Source: Massilia sp. CFBP 13721 (GTDB taxonomy: Bacteria > Pseudomonadota > Gammaproteobacteria > Burkholderiales > Burkholderiaceae_D). Taken from it: 64,000 bases of DNA. Position numbers and translations under genes: made by a program. The stretch is from the NCBI RefSeq assembly GCF_014842025.1, contig NZ_JACYUY010000011.1, positions 1 to 64,000 of the forward strand, given 5' to 3'. How positions within the stretch are numbered: the first letter of the stretch is position 1; every line of letters begins with the position of its first letter. This document shows, in pieces, positions 17,350 to 26,014 of the stretch. Under the pieces are notes generated by a model, which saw nothing but the letters and a program-made list of their open reading frames with translations, searched no databases and was not told where the DNA came from.

Positions 17350-18444
17350 TCAGAAGTGGTGGCGCAACCCGACCATGACGCCGTTCTGGGCCAGGCCCGG
17401 ACCCACGCTGCCGCCCGCATCCAGCGCCACCGCCGACGCGCCGTCGTTGTCCATGCGGCCCACCGCGCCATACACGAAGGTGCGCTTCGACATCGCATAC
17501 GTCAGGCGGGCGACGAGCATGTCGACGTCGTTGTTCGAGTTCTTGGTGTCGCGCCGAGCGATCTGCACGTCGCCGACGAAGGCGCCGAACGGATGGCTGA
17601 CGCCGAAGTAGTACAGGTTCGATTCCGAGTCGCCGGTGGCCGCGTTGGCATTGGTGTCGCGCGCGATGACGCCGGCGCCGAGCTTGGTCGGGCCCAGCAT
17701 CAGGTAGCCGTTGGCGGTCTTGCGTACATCGGTGTCGGCGCTGCTGGTCAGGCCGCCGGCGGCGCCGGTGTTGCCGTGCAGTTTGTCGTAGGACGCGTTC
17801 AGGCCCCACATCTTGGTTTCGTAGCCGATCAGGCCGGTGACCTGGCGGCAGGCTTTCGAGTCGCCGCCGACTTCGCCGGCGCAGTTGGTGGCGGCAGGGC
17901 CGCCCGCCGCCGAGGCGTCACGGCCGAAGCTGTAGGTCGCGCCCAGCACGAAGCCGTTGAAATTGCCCAGGTAGCCAATCGCATTGTCGCTGCGCGCGTT
18001 CGGCAGGTAGGGGTCGATGCTGCCGATGGCGAACAAATGCGGTCCCAGCACGTCGGTCTTGAGGCCCGAGATGTAGGTCATGTTCTGCTGGCGGCCGAGC
18101 GTGATCGTGCCCCAGGCGCCCTTGATGCCGACATTCGCCTGGCGGCCGAACAGGCGCCCGCCCTGCTGCTGGGTGCCGGTATCGACGGCGAAGCCGTTTT
18201 CCAGTACGAAGAAGGCCTGCAGGCCGTTGCCCAGGTCTTCGGTGCCGCGGAAACCGATGCGCGACGGGAAGGAGCTGGTGAGCGACGGGATCTTGGTGAC
18301 CGAGTCGCCGGCGGCGTTGACGTTGGTCATGTGCGCGATGCCGCTGTCGACGATGCCGTAGATCTGGACCGAGGTCTGGGCAGTAGCGGAAGCCGCGGCC
18401 AGGCCGCACATCAGCGCGACGGCGCTGCAGATGGTGTTCTTCAT
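17350..18444 (-). CDS. General porin (Omp32-like)
   Basis: Outer-membrane 16-stranded trimeric porin of the Burkholderiales type, 364 residues. The signal peptide ends ASATAQ, then SVQIYGIVDSGIAHMTNV; the chain ends GVMVGLRHHF, with the terminal Phe needed for outer-membrane insertion. The eyelet-loop region includes GRQQNMTYISG. It diverges from a receptor gene across a region with PcaR-like boxes, so it is probably induced with aromatic uptake. It resembles the porin at 29243 (shared VNAAGDS and GLRH.F blocks). Confidence 0.92.
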   Translation of the reverse strand: MKNTICSAVALMCGLAAASATAQTSVQIYGIVDSGIAHMTNVNAAGDSVTKIPSLTSSFPSRIGFRGTEDLGNGLQAFFVLENGFAVDTGTQQQGGRLFGRQANVGIKGAWGTITLGRQQNMTYISGLKTDVLGPHLFAIGSIDPYLPNARSDNAIGYLGNFNGFVLGATYSFGRDASAAGGPAATNCAGEVGGDSKACRQVTGLIGYETKMWGLNASYDKLHGNTGAAGGLTSSADTDVRKTANGYLMLGPTKLGAGVIARDTNANAATGDSESNLYYFGVSHPFGAFVGDVQIARRDTKNSNNDVDMLVARLTYAMSKRTFVYGAVGRMDNDGASAVALDAGGSVGPGLAQNGVMVGLRHHF

Positions 18445-18483
18445 GTTGTCTCCGGATTATGGCAATGCGTTTTATGGTATGCC

Positions 18484-18517
18484 GTTCGATTACCGAACAA
18501 GAGGTTGTTAATCGAAC
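18484..18517. promoter_or_regulatory. Tandem PcaR-like boxes between porin and receptor
   Basis: GTTCGATTACCGAAC (18484-18498) matches the pcaI/pcaR box GTTCGATAATCGAAC at 13 of 15 positions. A second site, GGTTGTTAATCGAAC (18503-18517), matches at 12 of 15. They are 19 bp apart start to start, close to two helical turns. They lie 40 bp from the porin start and about 140 bp from the receptor start, so both genes could belong to the PcaR regulon. Confidence 0.6.
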
Positions 18518-18654
18518 GTCGATTCGATACTATGATTGCCAAGAAGACTTGTCAACACTCTGCGAACAAGCGATATCATGTAGTTGTGATAACGATACGC
18601 CGGCACCAGGCAAGCGCCGGATCCGCGAAAAAAAGACCACCACAGGAGACACCC

Positions 18655-19827
18655 ATGAAGTTCACGACGATTGCCGCCGCCTTTGCCACTACCGCCACGC
18701 TCGCCTTTGCGCCCGCCGCGCATGCCCAGGACACCATTAAGGTCGGCGTGATCGCCCCCTTCTCCGGACCGTTTGCCGACTACGGCAAGCAGATGCAGGG
18801 CGGCATCAAGGCCTGGATGGCGCAGCACGGCGACACGGTGGCCGGCAAGAAGATCCAGATCATCTACAAGGACACCACCGGCCCGGCGCCGGAAGTGGCC
18901 AAGCGCCTGGCACAGGAACTGGTGGTGCGCGACAAGGTCGACTTCCTGGCCGGCTTTGGCCTCACGCCCGAAGCGCTGGCCGTGGCGCCGATCGCCCAGC
19001 AGGCGAAAAAGCCGATGATCATCATGAACGCCGCCACCTCGGTGATCACCACCAAGTCCGACTACATCGCGCGCTTTTCGATGACGCTGCCGCAGATCTC
19101 GGCGCCGATGGCCGACTGGGCGCTGAAGAACAACATCAAAACCGTCGCCACCGTGGTGGCCGACTACGGCCCCGGCATCGATGCCGAAAAGGCGTTCTCC
19201 GACCGCCTCGGCAAGAATGGCGGCAAGATTGCGGAAGCGATTCGCGTGCCGCTGCGCAATCCGGAATTCGCTCCCTTCATCCAGCGCATCAAGGATGCCA
19301 AGCCCGACGCCGTGTTCGTCTTCGTGCCGGCCGGCGAGCAGTCGATCGCCTTCATGAAGGGCTACCGCGAGCGCGGCCTGGCCGCCGCCGGCATCAAGGT
19401 GATCGCCACCGGCGACCTGACCGACGACCACGTGCTGCCGGCGATGGGCGACGCCACCCAGGGCGTGATCACCACCTTCCACTATTCGGCCGCGCATAAA
19501 TCGCCCGAGAACGATGCCTTCCTGAAGAATTTCGCCGCCACCAACCCGCAAGGCGGCCGCCCGAACTTCATGGCGGTGGGCGCCTACGACGGCATGAACG
19601 CGATCTACCAGGTGGCGCAAAAACTGAACGGCAAGATCGATGGCGACAAAGCGATGGCGGTCCTGAAGGGCATGAAGATCAACAGCCCGCGCGGCCCGAT
19701 CAGCATCGACCCGGCCACGCGCGACATCGTGCAAACCGTTTACGTGCGCAAGGTGGAGATGGTGAACGGGCAGCCGTACAACATCGAGTTCGACCAGTTT
19801 GCGAACCAGAAGGATCCGGGCAAGTAA
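18655..19827 (+). CDS. ABC transporter substrate-binding protein (Liv/aromatic type), copy 2
   Basis: Periplasmic receptor of 390 residues. Signal peptide MKFTTIAAAFATTATLAFA... ends AHAQ, mature start DTIKVGVIAPFSGPFADYG. It closely resembles the copies at 8633 and 47632 (AKRLAQELVVRDKVDFLAGFG; SDYGPGIDAEK-type motif; NSPRGPISIDPATRDIVQ). No permease or ATPase genes adjoin it, so it probably docks on LivHMGF (10064-13425). The start has CAGGAGACACCC ahead. The PcaR-like boxes upstream suggest a protocatechuate-pathway substrate. Confidence 0.9.
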   Translation: MKFTTIAAAFATTATLAFAPAAHAQDTIKVGVIAPFSGPFADYGKQMQGGIKAWMAQHGDTVAGKKIQIIYKDTTGPAPEVAKRLAQELVVRDKVDFLAGFGLTPEALAVAPIAQQAKKPMIIMNAATSVITTKSDYIARFSMTLPQISAPMADWALKNNIKTVATVVADYGPGIDAEKAFSDRLGKNGGKIAEAIRVPLRNPEFAPFIQRIKDAKPDAVFVFVPAGEQSIAFMKGYRERGLAAAGIKVIATGDLTDDHVLPAMGDATQGVITTFHYSAAHKSPENDAFLKNFAATNPQGGRPNFMAVGAYDGMNAIYQVAQKLNGKIDGDKAMAVLKGMKINSPRGPISIDPATRDIVQTVYVRKVEMVNGQPYNIEFDQFANQKDPGK

Positions 19828-20132
19828 GCAGGGCAAACAAGTCCCTTGAACCGGTCTGGCCGAGCGGCCCACCCGGTTCAAGGGATGTAAAGATACGTAA
19901 ATATGGCGCAATGCGCGCCTCCTTCCTCGCCCCACCTCGCTTGACTTTCCCCGTTCGCTGTCGATACTGAGTCCGTCAACGTTTTCCAGCGTCCGAGTCC
20001 TTCAGCCGTTCAGACAGTCATTCAATTCGCTGCCGCCCGTCCACCGGCCGGCACGCATCTGAAACATATTTCCAGGTATGGATTGCCAGTAGCAGCACCG
20101 CGCGCGCGTTGAGCATTTCAGGAGGTAGTTAG
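19828..20132 (+). terminator. Gap with a long hairpin after the receptor gene
   Basis: A perfect 13-bp stem, TCCCTTGAACCGG (19842-19854) with its complement at 19873-19885 and an 18-nt loop, follows the receptor stop. No T-run follows, so it may mark a Rho-independent-like end or protect the 3' end. The rest of this 305-bp gap shows no gene; GGAGG at about 20120-20124 is the ribosome site of the next gene. Confidence 0.6.
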
Positions 20133-21752
20133 ATGAGAAAGCATGTGAGATCGGCGCTTGCGCCGCTGGGCCTCTGTTTGGTCGTCAATTCCACGCTTGC
20201 GGATACCGTCACGGCGCGCCAGCCGAGCCGCGCGGCCCATCCCGACAACGTTTTTACCCGCATGTACCCCGACCTGCCCTCGTTTGCGCCGCAAACCGCC
20301 ACGGCGCGCTCGGCGATGCAGCGCATGGGCGCCAAAGGCGAGCTGTTCGACGCCGAGGACAACCTGACCGACCCGGTCCAGTCGATCCTCAACCCGGCGG
20401 TCTTCAGCCCGCACAACCCCGACAACCCGAACCTGACCGCCGGCATGACCTTCCTCGGCCAGTTCCTCGACCATGACGTCACCTTCGACAGGCGCTCCGT
20501 CCTGAATGCGAACGCCGCACCGGAACGGACGGTGAACTTCCGCACCGCCGCCTTCGACCTCGATTCGGTCTACGGCAACGGACCGTCCGGCTCGCCCGAA
20601 CTGTACGACACGGGTTCCGGGCGCATCAAGTTCCGCCTGCAACGCATCCCGGGCGCCGAGGCGGTGTCGCGCCATGGCGCGCCGCGCAGCGACGTGCCGC
20701 GCGACGCCCAGGGCAATGCCATCGTCGCCGAAAGCCGCAACGACGAGAACGTGGTCATCTCGCAGATGCAGGTCGCCCTGCTCTCCTTCCACAACCGGAT
20801 CACCGATCACCTGGCGGCGCAGCCGGCCTACCGCGGCGCCAGCGCCGAGCGCCTGTTCGCCGATGCGCGCCGGCTGGTGACCTGGCACTACCAGTGGATC
20901 ATCCTGCATGAATTCCTGCCGCTGACCATCGGCCAGGAACGGCTCGACGCCATCCTGCGCGGCGGCCTGCTGTACTACCGGCCGCACGATGCCGGCAACC
21001 GCTTCCGCACCGGCGACGGGCGCGAGATGCCGCGCATTCCCATCGAATTCGCCGCTTCCGTGTACCGTTTCGGCCATTCGCAGGTGCGTCCCAGCTACCG
21101 CGCCAATTTCGGTCCCACGGGAGGCGCGCCCTTCTTCGCCTTCATCTTCGACGACGCCGAAAATCCGGCCGCGCCCGATCCCAACGACCTGCGCGGCGGC
21201 AAGCGCGCGGCGCGGCGTTTCGTCGACTGGCAGACCTTTTTCGACTTCGGCGACGGCAACGTGCGCCCGAACAAGCGCATCGACATGAAGCTGTCCTCGG
21301 TGCTGATGCACCTGCCCGGTTCGCGCGCGCCCTCGCCCGGCCTGCCGAACGATGGCCTGCAATCGCTGCCGGCGCGCACGATGACGCGGCACATCAATTT
21401 CGGCCTGCCATCCGGCCAGGCGATCGCGCGCAAGATGAACATGCCGGTGCTGGCCGCGAGCCAGCTGAGCGAACTGGCGCCGTATGCGCTCGATGCCCGG
21501 ACCACGATGGCGACGTCGACGCCGCTGTTCTTCTACGTGCTGAAGGAAGCCGAGGTCATGGAGCACGGCCTGCGCCTGGGGCCGGTCGGTTCGCGCATCG
21601 TCGGCGAGGTGTTCGTCGGCCTGCTCAAGGAAGACCCGACCGCTTACCTGAGCGCCGCGCCGGGGTGGACGCCGACGCTGCCGTCGCGCCAGGCGGGCAA
21701 CTTCCGCATGGCGGACCTGCTGCAGTTCGCAGGCGTGGTGCCGCCGCTGTGA
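20133..21752 (+). CDS. Secreted animal-type haem peroxidase
   Basis: A 539-residue member of the peroxidase-cyclooxygenase (animal haem peroxidase) family. A probable signal peptide (RSALAPLGLCLVVNSTLA) suggests export. The distal site is GQFLDHDVTFD, with Gln-x4-Asp-His (about residues 109-116), and NRITDHL and WHYQWIILHEFLP follow; RFGHSQVRP carries the likely proximal haem His. Bacterial members oxidise halides, phenols or other small molecules; the substrate is unknown. An oxidative role on lignin phenolics would suit the window but is conjecture. AGGAGG precedes the ATG. Confidence 0.88.
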   Translation: MRKHVRSALAPLGLCLVVNSTLADTVTARQPSRAAHPDNVFTRMYPDLPSFAPQTATARSAMQRMGAKGELFDAEDNLTDPVQSILNPAVFSPHNPDNPNLTAGMTFLGQFLDHDVTFDRRSVLNANAAPERTVNFRTAAFDLDSVYGNGPSGSPELYDTGSGRIKFRLQRIPGAEAVSRHGAPRSDVPRDAQGNAIVAESRNDENVVISQMQVALLSFHNRITDHLAAQPAYRGASAERLFADARRLVTWHYQWIILHEFLPLTIGQERLDAILRGGLLYYRPHDAGNRFRTGDGREMPRIPIEFAASVYRFGHSQVRPSYRANFGPTGGAPFFAFIFDDAENPAAPDPNDLRGGKRAARRFVDWQTFFDFGDGNVRPNKRIDMKLSSVLMHLPGSRAPSPGLPNDGLQSLPARTMTRHINFGLPSGQAIARKMNMPVLAASQLSELAPYALDARTTMATSTPLFFYVLKEAEVMEHGLRLGPVGSRIVGEVFVGLLKEDPTAYLSAAPGWTPTLPSRQAGNFRMADLLQFAGVVPPL

Positions 21753-21777
21753 GGCGCTACTGCGCCTGACCAGGCGT

Positions 21778-21801
21778 GCCGCCTGTCAGCTGACGGGCGG
21801 C
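21778..21801. terminator. Hairpin after the haem peroxidase
   Basis: GCCGCCTGTCA (21778-21788) pairs with TGACGGGCGGC (21791-21801) with one G-T pair and a 2-nt centre. It lies 26 bp past the stop codon and is followed by ATGTCTTTC, a weak T-rich tail. Confidence 0.5.
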
Positions 21802-21903
21802 ATGTCTTTCATCGATAGACAAACTTCATGCAACGCCGGCGTACCAGGTGCATCTAAAGTCAGAAATGCCCTTCATTGAACACCCTGACCTGAGGAGCAC
21901 GTC

Positions 21904-22422
21904 ATGAAGACACTATCGCAGTGGCTGCTGGCCGGCCTGTTCGCACTCGGTGGCGCAGCTAGCGCCCAGGAGGCGCCCGACGATGCCCAGATCGCCGGCA
22001 TCGTGGTGGCCGCCAACACGGTCGATATCGATGCCGGCAAGCTGGCGCAGAAGTCGTCGAAAAACAAGGAGGTGCAAGCCTTTGCCAAGCAAATGGTGAC
22101 CGACCACACCGGCGTCAACAAGCAGGCCACGGCGCTGGTGAAGAAACTCAAGGTGACGCCGGCCGACAGCGAGCTGGCCAAGAGCCTGAAACAGGGCGGC
22201 GCCGACAACATCGCCAAGCTCAAGGGCATGAAGGGCGCGGCGTTCGACAAGGCTTATATCGACAATGAAGTCAGTTACCACCAGGCGGTGATCGATGCGC
22301 TCGACAAGACCCTGATCCCGAACGCGAAGAATGGCGAGCTGAAGGAGACGCTGGTCAAGACAAGGCCGGCGTTCGTGGCGCATCTCGAGCATGCGAAGAA
22401 ACTGCAGGCGTCGTTGCAATAA
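21904..22422 (+). CDS. DUF4142 family exported protein
   Basis: A 172-residue exported helical protein of the DUF4142 family (ferritin-like fold by prediction; function unknown, linked in some bacteria to stress or outer-layer integrity). A signal peptide (LSQWLLAGLFALGGAASA) is followed by the typical DDAQIAGIVVAANTVDIDAGKLA, FAKQMVTDHTGVNKQA and a C-terminal YHQAVIDALDKTLIP with the family's paired-helix pattern. Ribosome site GAGGAGC. Its last 32 bp overlap the cupredoxin gene in another frame, suggesting the two are expressed together. Confidence 0.9.
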   Translation: MKTLSQWLLAGLFALGGAASAQEAPDDAQIAGIVVAANTVDIDAGKLAQKSSKNKEVQAFAKQMVTDHTGVNKQATALVKKLKVTPADSELAKSLKQGGADNIAKLKGMKGAAFDKAYIDNEVSYHQAVIDALDKTLIPNAKNGELKETLVKTRPAFVAHLEHAKKLQASLQ

Positions 22423-22726
22423 GGCGCTGGTTGGCGTGTCCCTCGGCGCCATGCTGGTGGCGGCGCATGGGGCGCCGCGCGTGCACACGGTGCAGATCGA
22501 TCGCGTGCGCTTCGTGCCGCAGACGATCGAAGTGAGGCCGGGTGATACGGTGGTGTGGCGTAACCGGGATCCGTTTCCGCATACGGCGACCGGGGCGCAA
22601 GGCGGGCCGGATTCGCCGGTGATTGCGGCGGGTGCGAGTTGGTCGTACAAGGCAACCAGGCGCGGACGTTATCCGTATGTGTGCACATTGCATCGGACAA
22701 TGACGGGGGTGCTCGTTGTGCGGTGA
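22391..22726 (+). CDS. Small exported cupredoxin (plastocyanin-like)
   Basis: A 111-residue type-1 copper protein, probably a periplasmic electron carrier. A basic start (MRRNCRRRCNK) and hydrophobic stretch make a signal peptide ending AHGA. The copper ligands are the His in PFPHTAT and the cluster YVCTLHRTM (Cys, His, Met). The start at 22391 lies inside the DUF4142 gene; GTG 22436 is an alternative but would lose the basic head of the signal peptide. The partner enzyme is unknown; the haem peroxidase upstream is a candidate only by proximity. Confidence 0.85.
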   Translation: MRRNCRRRCNKALVGVSLGAMLVAAHGAPRVHTVQIDRVRFVPQTIEVRPGDTVVWRNRDPFPHTATGAQGGPDSPVIAAGASWSYKATRRGRYPYVCTLHRTMTGVLVVR

Positions 22727-22760
22727 GATTGTTGGTGTTGCGGTATGCGTGGGCACGTAA

Positions 22761-22907
22761 CGCGTGGACGGAGTCCACCCTACGGTGCACCGCTGCCAAC
22801 GATAACCGCCATGGTTCGTGGCGGCCGTCCAACGCGGTACGCAATGGCCAACGGCGTTCGTCGGAGTTCGTGGCCGCTGCGTAACGTAGGGTGGACTCCG
22901 TCCACGC
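22761..22907. repeat. GTAGGGTGG-family hairpin repeats, locus 6
   Basis: CGCGTGGACGGAGTCCACC..ACG (22761-22784) and its inverse CGTAGGGTGGACTCCGTCCACG (22885-22907) face outward, unlike most pairs. They lie between the convergent cupredoxin and small hypothetical genes. Confidence 0.8.
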
Positions 22908-22934
22908 ATACCGAGCGTCCGCATCCCGGCGCCC

Positions 22935-23270
22935 TCAATCCTGGCCGGGCAACCCGGCAAACCACGCCGCATACGGCGTGTTATGCACCATCTTGCGGTT
23001 GTAATCCGGCGCCCCGTCGCTCCACCACACCGGCCCGCGTTCGCCCAGGTCGCGCTTGGCGGCGTCGACGGCGGCGCGGGCGTCGCGTTCGGCCTCGCGA
23101 TCGGCCGCCTTGCGCGCGACACCGACCTGGCGCCGTGCGGCCATGAGGCGGTTGACCATCTCTTGCCGCTGGTCGGGCGCCAGCGCGGGATTGCTCTTGC
23201 GCCAGAGGCGGCCGGCGACGACGAAATAGCGCCCGTCCGGGGTACCCGGGTATTTATCGGGTTCCGGCAT
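22935..23270 (-). CDS. Conserved small hypothetical protein
   Basis: A 111-residue soluble protein with a charged helical middle (RRQVGVARKAADREAERDAR) between an N-terminal PGTPDGRYFVVAGRLWRKSNPAL and a C-terminal GPVWWSDGAPDYNRKMVHNTPYA. I recognise this as a conserved protein of unknown function found in many proteobacteria. No signal peptide or membrane segment is seen. It stands alone, with repeats on both sides. Confidence 0.8.
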   Translation of the reverse strand: MPEPDKYPGTPDGRYFVVAGRLWRKSNPALAPDQRQEMVNRLMAARRQVGVARKAADREAERDARAAVDAAKRDLGERGPVWWSDGAPDYNRKMVHNTPYAAWFAGLPGQD

Positions 23271-23835
23271 GCTGTCCTGGCGTGCGGGGCAAGATGATCA
23301 GGGCCTGCAAGCGCCCGGCCGCCGCACCGATGCCGACCACCGGGAACGCAGAGGTGACAGGGAACGACGAGGATGCCGGATCGGCGGTATTGCGTGGATC
23401 CATGACGTGGCTAGCCAGTACGCGCATTCGAAGACATACGGCCAGTGTAGTCTAGTCAATGTGGCAAACGAGACAATTCATTTCGGGTACACGCAAAAAA
23501 TCGGGAAGAAATTCCTCGGTGCAAGGAAATGCTGGGAAACGTCACGCGGAACGCATCCTGCCTGCATGTGGTCTTTGCCGCGTGAACGCCGACGCTCGAC
23601 CGCGTGGACGGAGTCCGGTGAACCCGTCCTTGAGGCCACTGGCCTCAAGGACCCCATACGATTCGCGACCATCATCGGCAACCAAACATGGCGGCAATGT
23701 AGGGTGGACTCCCGAGTCCACGCGTTCATCGGTGGCCTTGACGCAGCAACGTTCAAGGCCCGGCAGGTTGCGCTCACGCGTGAAGCAGTGCCACATGCAT
23801 GCTCTGTAACGCGTGGAGTCAGGACTCCACCCTAC
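23271..23835. repeat. Intergenic region with composite hairpin repeats, locus 7
   Basis: This 560-bp stretch holds no convincing gene. At 23601-23660 is a composite element: GCGTGGACGGAGTCC, then GGTGAACCCGT, then a perfect 23-bp palindrome at 23628-23650 (CCTTGAGGCCA-C-TGGCCTCAAGG) and ACCCCATACG. A near copy stands at 50771-50839. A standard pair, GTAGGGTGGACTCCCGAGTCCACG and its inverse, spans 23699-23835; its edge gives the stop codon of the next gene (23832-23834). Left of 23600 I see nothing recognisable. Confidence 0.78.
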
Positions 23836-24743
23836 ATGACGCGACAGTCATCGGCAGTCAAAAACGGCAGTACCTGCTCCAGCAACGCCTCGGGCGCTTC
23901 CTCGGCGATATAGTGCCCGCACGGCAGCGCCTCGCCGCTGACGTCGTCCGCCACAGCGCGCCACTCCTTCAGGGGATCGAAGCAGCGGTGCACCACGCCT
24001 TGCGCGCCCCACAGCACGCGCAGCGGCAGTGCCAGGCGCCGGCCCGCTTCCAGGTCGGCGCGGTCGTGCTCGAGGTCGATGCCGGCGGCGGCGCGGTAAT
24101 CCTCGCACAGGCCGTGCGCAGCGCCCGGCTGGGCCAGGCAGCGCTGGTATTCGGCCAGCGCGCGCGGGTCGAACACGGTGATGCCGCCGCTACGGCGGCC
24201 CATCACGTCGACCACGTAGGCGCCCGGATCGGCTTCGATCAGGCGCTCGGGCAGCGGCGCCGGCTGGATCAGGAAGAACCAGTGCCAGTAGGCGCGCGCA
24301 AATTCTTCGGTGGTCTGCCCGTACATCGCCAGCGTCGGCGCGATGTCGAGCAGCGCCATGCGCCGCACCGCCTGCGGATGGTCGAGCGCCAGCCGGTGCG
24401 CCACGCGCGCGCCGCGGTCGTGGGCCAGCACGCTGAACTGGTCGAAGCCGAGCGCGCGCATCGCCGTCACCATGTCGAGCGCCATGGTGCGCTTGCTGTA
24501 ATTGGCGTGGTCCGGGTCGCCGGCCGGCTTGGACGAGTCGCCATAGCCGCGCAGGTCGCAGGCGACCACCGTGAACTGCTGCGCCAGCGCCGGCGCGACG
24601 CGGTGCCAGATGGCGTGGGTCTGCGGGTGGCCGTGCAGGAGCAGCAGCGGCGCGCCGCTGCCGCCGACGATGGCGTGGATGTCGACGCCGGGCGCGACGG
24701 TGATGTGCTGGCTGCGAAAGCCGGGGAACAGGGTGGTCGTCAT
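23832..24743 (-). CDS. Alpha/beta hydrolase, haloacetate dehalogenase-like
   Basis: A 303-residue alpha/beta hydrolase whose nucleophile is Asp, not Ser (VLAHDRGARVAHRLALDHP, Asp about residue 105), as in haloacetate and fluoroacetate dehalogenases. LLLHGHPQTHAIWHRVAP holds the oxyanion HG, RRSGG and WRALA-like segments fit the cap, and GHYIAEEAPEALL gives the catalytic His. It might instead cleave an epoxide or C-O bond. It may be the last gene of the LysR-linked operon (61 bp after the MFS gene), implying action on the same unknown substrate. The final TAG lies at the edge of a repeat. Confidence 0.82.
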   Translation of the reverse strand: MTTTLFPGFRSQHITVAPGVDIHAIVGGSGAPLLLLHGHPQTHAIWHRVAPALAQQFTVVACDLRGYGDSSKPAGDPDHANYSKRTMALDMVTAMRALGFDQFSVLAHDRGARVAHRLALDHPQAVRRMALLDIAPTLAMYGQTTEEFARAYWHWFFLIQPAPLPERLIEADPGAYVVDVMGRRSGGITVFDPRALAEYQRCLAQPGAAHGLCEDYRAAAGIDLEHDRADLEAGRRLALPLRVLWGAQGVVHRCFDPLKEWRAVADDVSGEALPCGHYIAEEAPEALLEQVLPFLTADDCRVM

Positions 24744-24804
24744 GATGTCGTTAGGTTGGCCTGTCGGGGCCAGCCATTATCGCCGACATCGATGCCCGCA
24801 CCGT

Positions 24805-26013
24805 TCAGGGTTTCACCACTGCCTGCGCGCCGCCGGCTTCGTACGGGTCGGCCAGGTAGCGCCGGATCACGACCGCCGCGCCGGCCAGCAGGACGGCCAG
24901 CAGCAGGAACACGGCATCCACCGAATAGCGCATCACCAGCGCGCCGCCGACCAGCGGCCCGATGGCGGCGCCGGTGAAGCGCGAGAAGTTGTACAGGCCC
25001 ATGGCGGTGCCCTTCTGCTGCTGGAACAGGTTGACCATGATGGTCGACTGCACCGGGGTGCTGCAGCCGAGCAGCAAGCCGTAGCAGGCCAGCAGCAGCA
25101 CCAGCAGCGGGATGTTCATCAGCTGCCAATGCAGCGCCGCCCAGAACAGCGCGACGGTGCCGGCCATGCCGAACGAGGCGGCGTTCAGGATGCGCGTGCG
25201 CGGCCAACGCTGCTGCCAGCGTGCGCCCAGGCGGACGCCGAGCAGCAGGCCGAGGGTGAGCGGCACGAAGAAGAAGCCGAACACCTGTTCGCGCAGCGCC
25301 AGCAGCCCATGCAGCAGCACCGGCAGGAAGACCAGGAACACGTAATAGCCATAGAACTGGCTGAACCCGACCAGCAGGATCGAACAGGCCGAGCGGTCGG
25401 CCAGCACCTTGCCGAACAGGCGCAGGCCGAACGGCGGCGGCACGGTATCGGGCGGCAGGGTTTCCGGCAGCCGGCGCCAGTTATACAGCAGCACGGCCAG
25501 GCCGGCCGTCGCCAGCAGGGCGAAGATCCACTGCCACGCCAAAAAGTACGCGATCGCGCCGCCGATCACGGGCCCCAGCACGGGCCCGAGGAAGCTGATG
25601 GTTTGGTAGGTACTCATCGCGCGGGCGCGCTCATGGGGCGCGAAGATGTCGCCGATGACCGTCGGCGCGATCAGCACGGCGGCGCTGATGCCGGCGCCCT
25701 GCAGCACCCTGCCCGCCAGGAACAGGCCATAGCTGTCCGCGGCAAGGCACAGCAGGCAGCCGGCGACGAAGATGGCCAGCCCCGGCAGCAGCGTGGCGCG
25801 CCGCCCCCAGCGGTCGGCAATCGGGCCGATGACGAAATTGCTGAGCGCGAGGATGGCCGTGAACAGCGAGATGGTCAGGTTGATCAGCAGCGTGTTCACG
25901 TGGAAGAAGCGCTCGAGCTGCACCAGCGCCGGCGTGTACACGGTTTGCGTGAACGGCCCGAGGAAGGCGCCGGCCGCCACCCCGGCCAGCACGGTGCTGC
26001 GATTGACAGCCAT
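24805..26013 (-). CDS. MFS drug/aromatic transporter (DHA1, Bcr/CflA-like)
   Basis: A 402-residue major facilitator with twelve hydrophobic segments and the motif-A loop NFVIGPIADRWGRRATLLPG (about residues 45-64). The ATG at 26013 is one base past the stop of the first decarboxylase gene, so they are co-transcribed; upstream in-frame sequence is the decarboxylase antisense-frame overlap and is not used. DHA1 carriers usually export small molecules, so this may remove a toxic aromatic or expel the product, though import cannot be excluded. Confidence 0.87.
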   Translation of the reverse strand: MAVNRSTVLAGVAAGAFLGPFTQTVYTPALVQLERFFHVNTLLINLTISLFTAILALSNFVIGPIADRWGRRATLLPGLAIFVAGCLLCLAADSYGLFLAGRVLQGAGISAAVLIAPTVIGDIFAPHERARAMSTYQTISFLGPVLGPVIGGAIAYFLAWQWIFALLATAGLAVLLYNWRRLPETLPPDTVPPPFGLRLFGKVLADRSACSILLVGFSQFYGYYVFLVFLPVLLHGLLALREQVFGFFFVPLTLGLLLGVRLGARWQQRWPRTRILNAASFGMAGTVALFWAALHWQLMNIPLLVLLLACYGLLLGCSTPVQSTIMVNLFQQQKGTAMGLYNFSRFTGAAIGPLVGGALVMRYSVDAVFLLLAVLLAGAAVVIRRYLADPYEAGGAQAVVKP

Positions 26014-26014
26014 G

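Noticed and set aside
22739..23831. Short open frames running through the repeat-rich gap
   Set aside because: Their translations are just the hairpin repeats read through (recurring RGRSP, VDSGVHP or TPYG pieces), shared with other repeat loci in several frames, with no ribosome sites.
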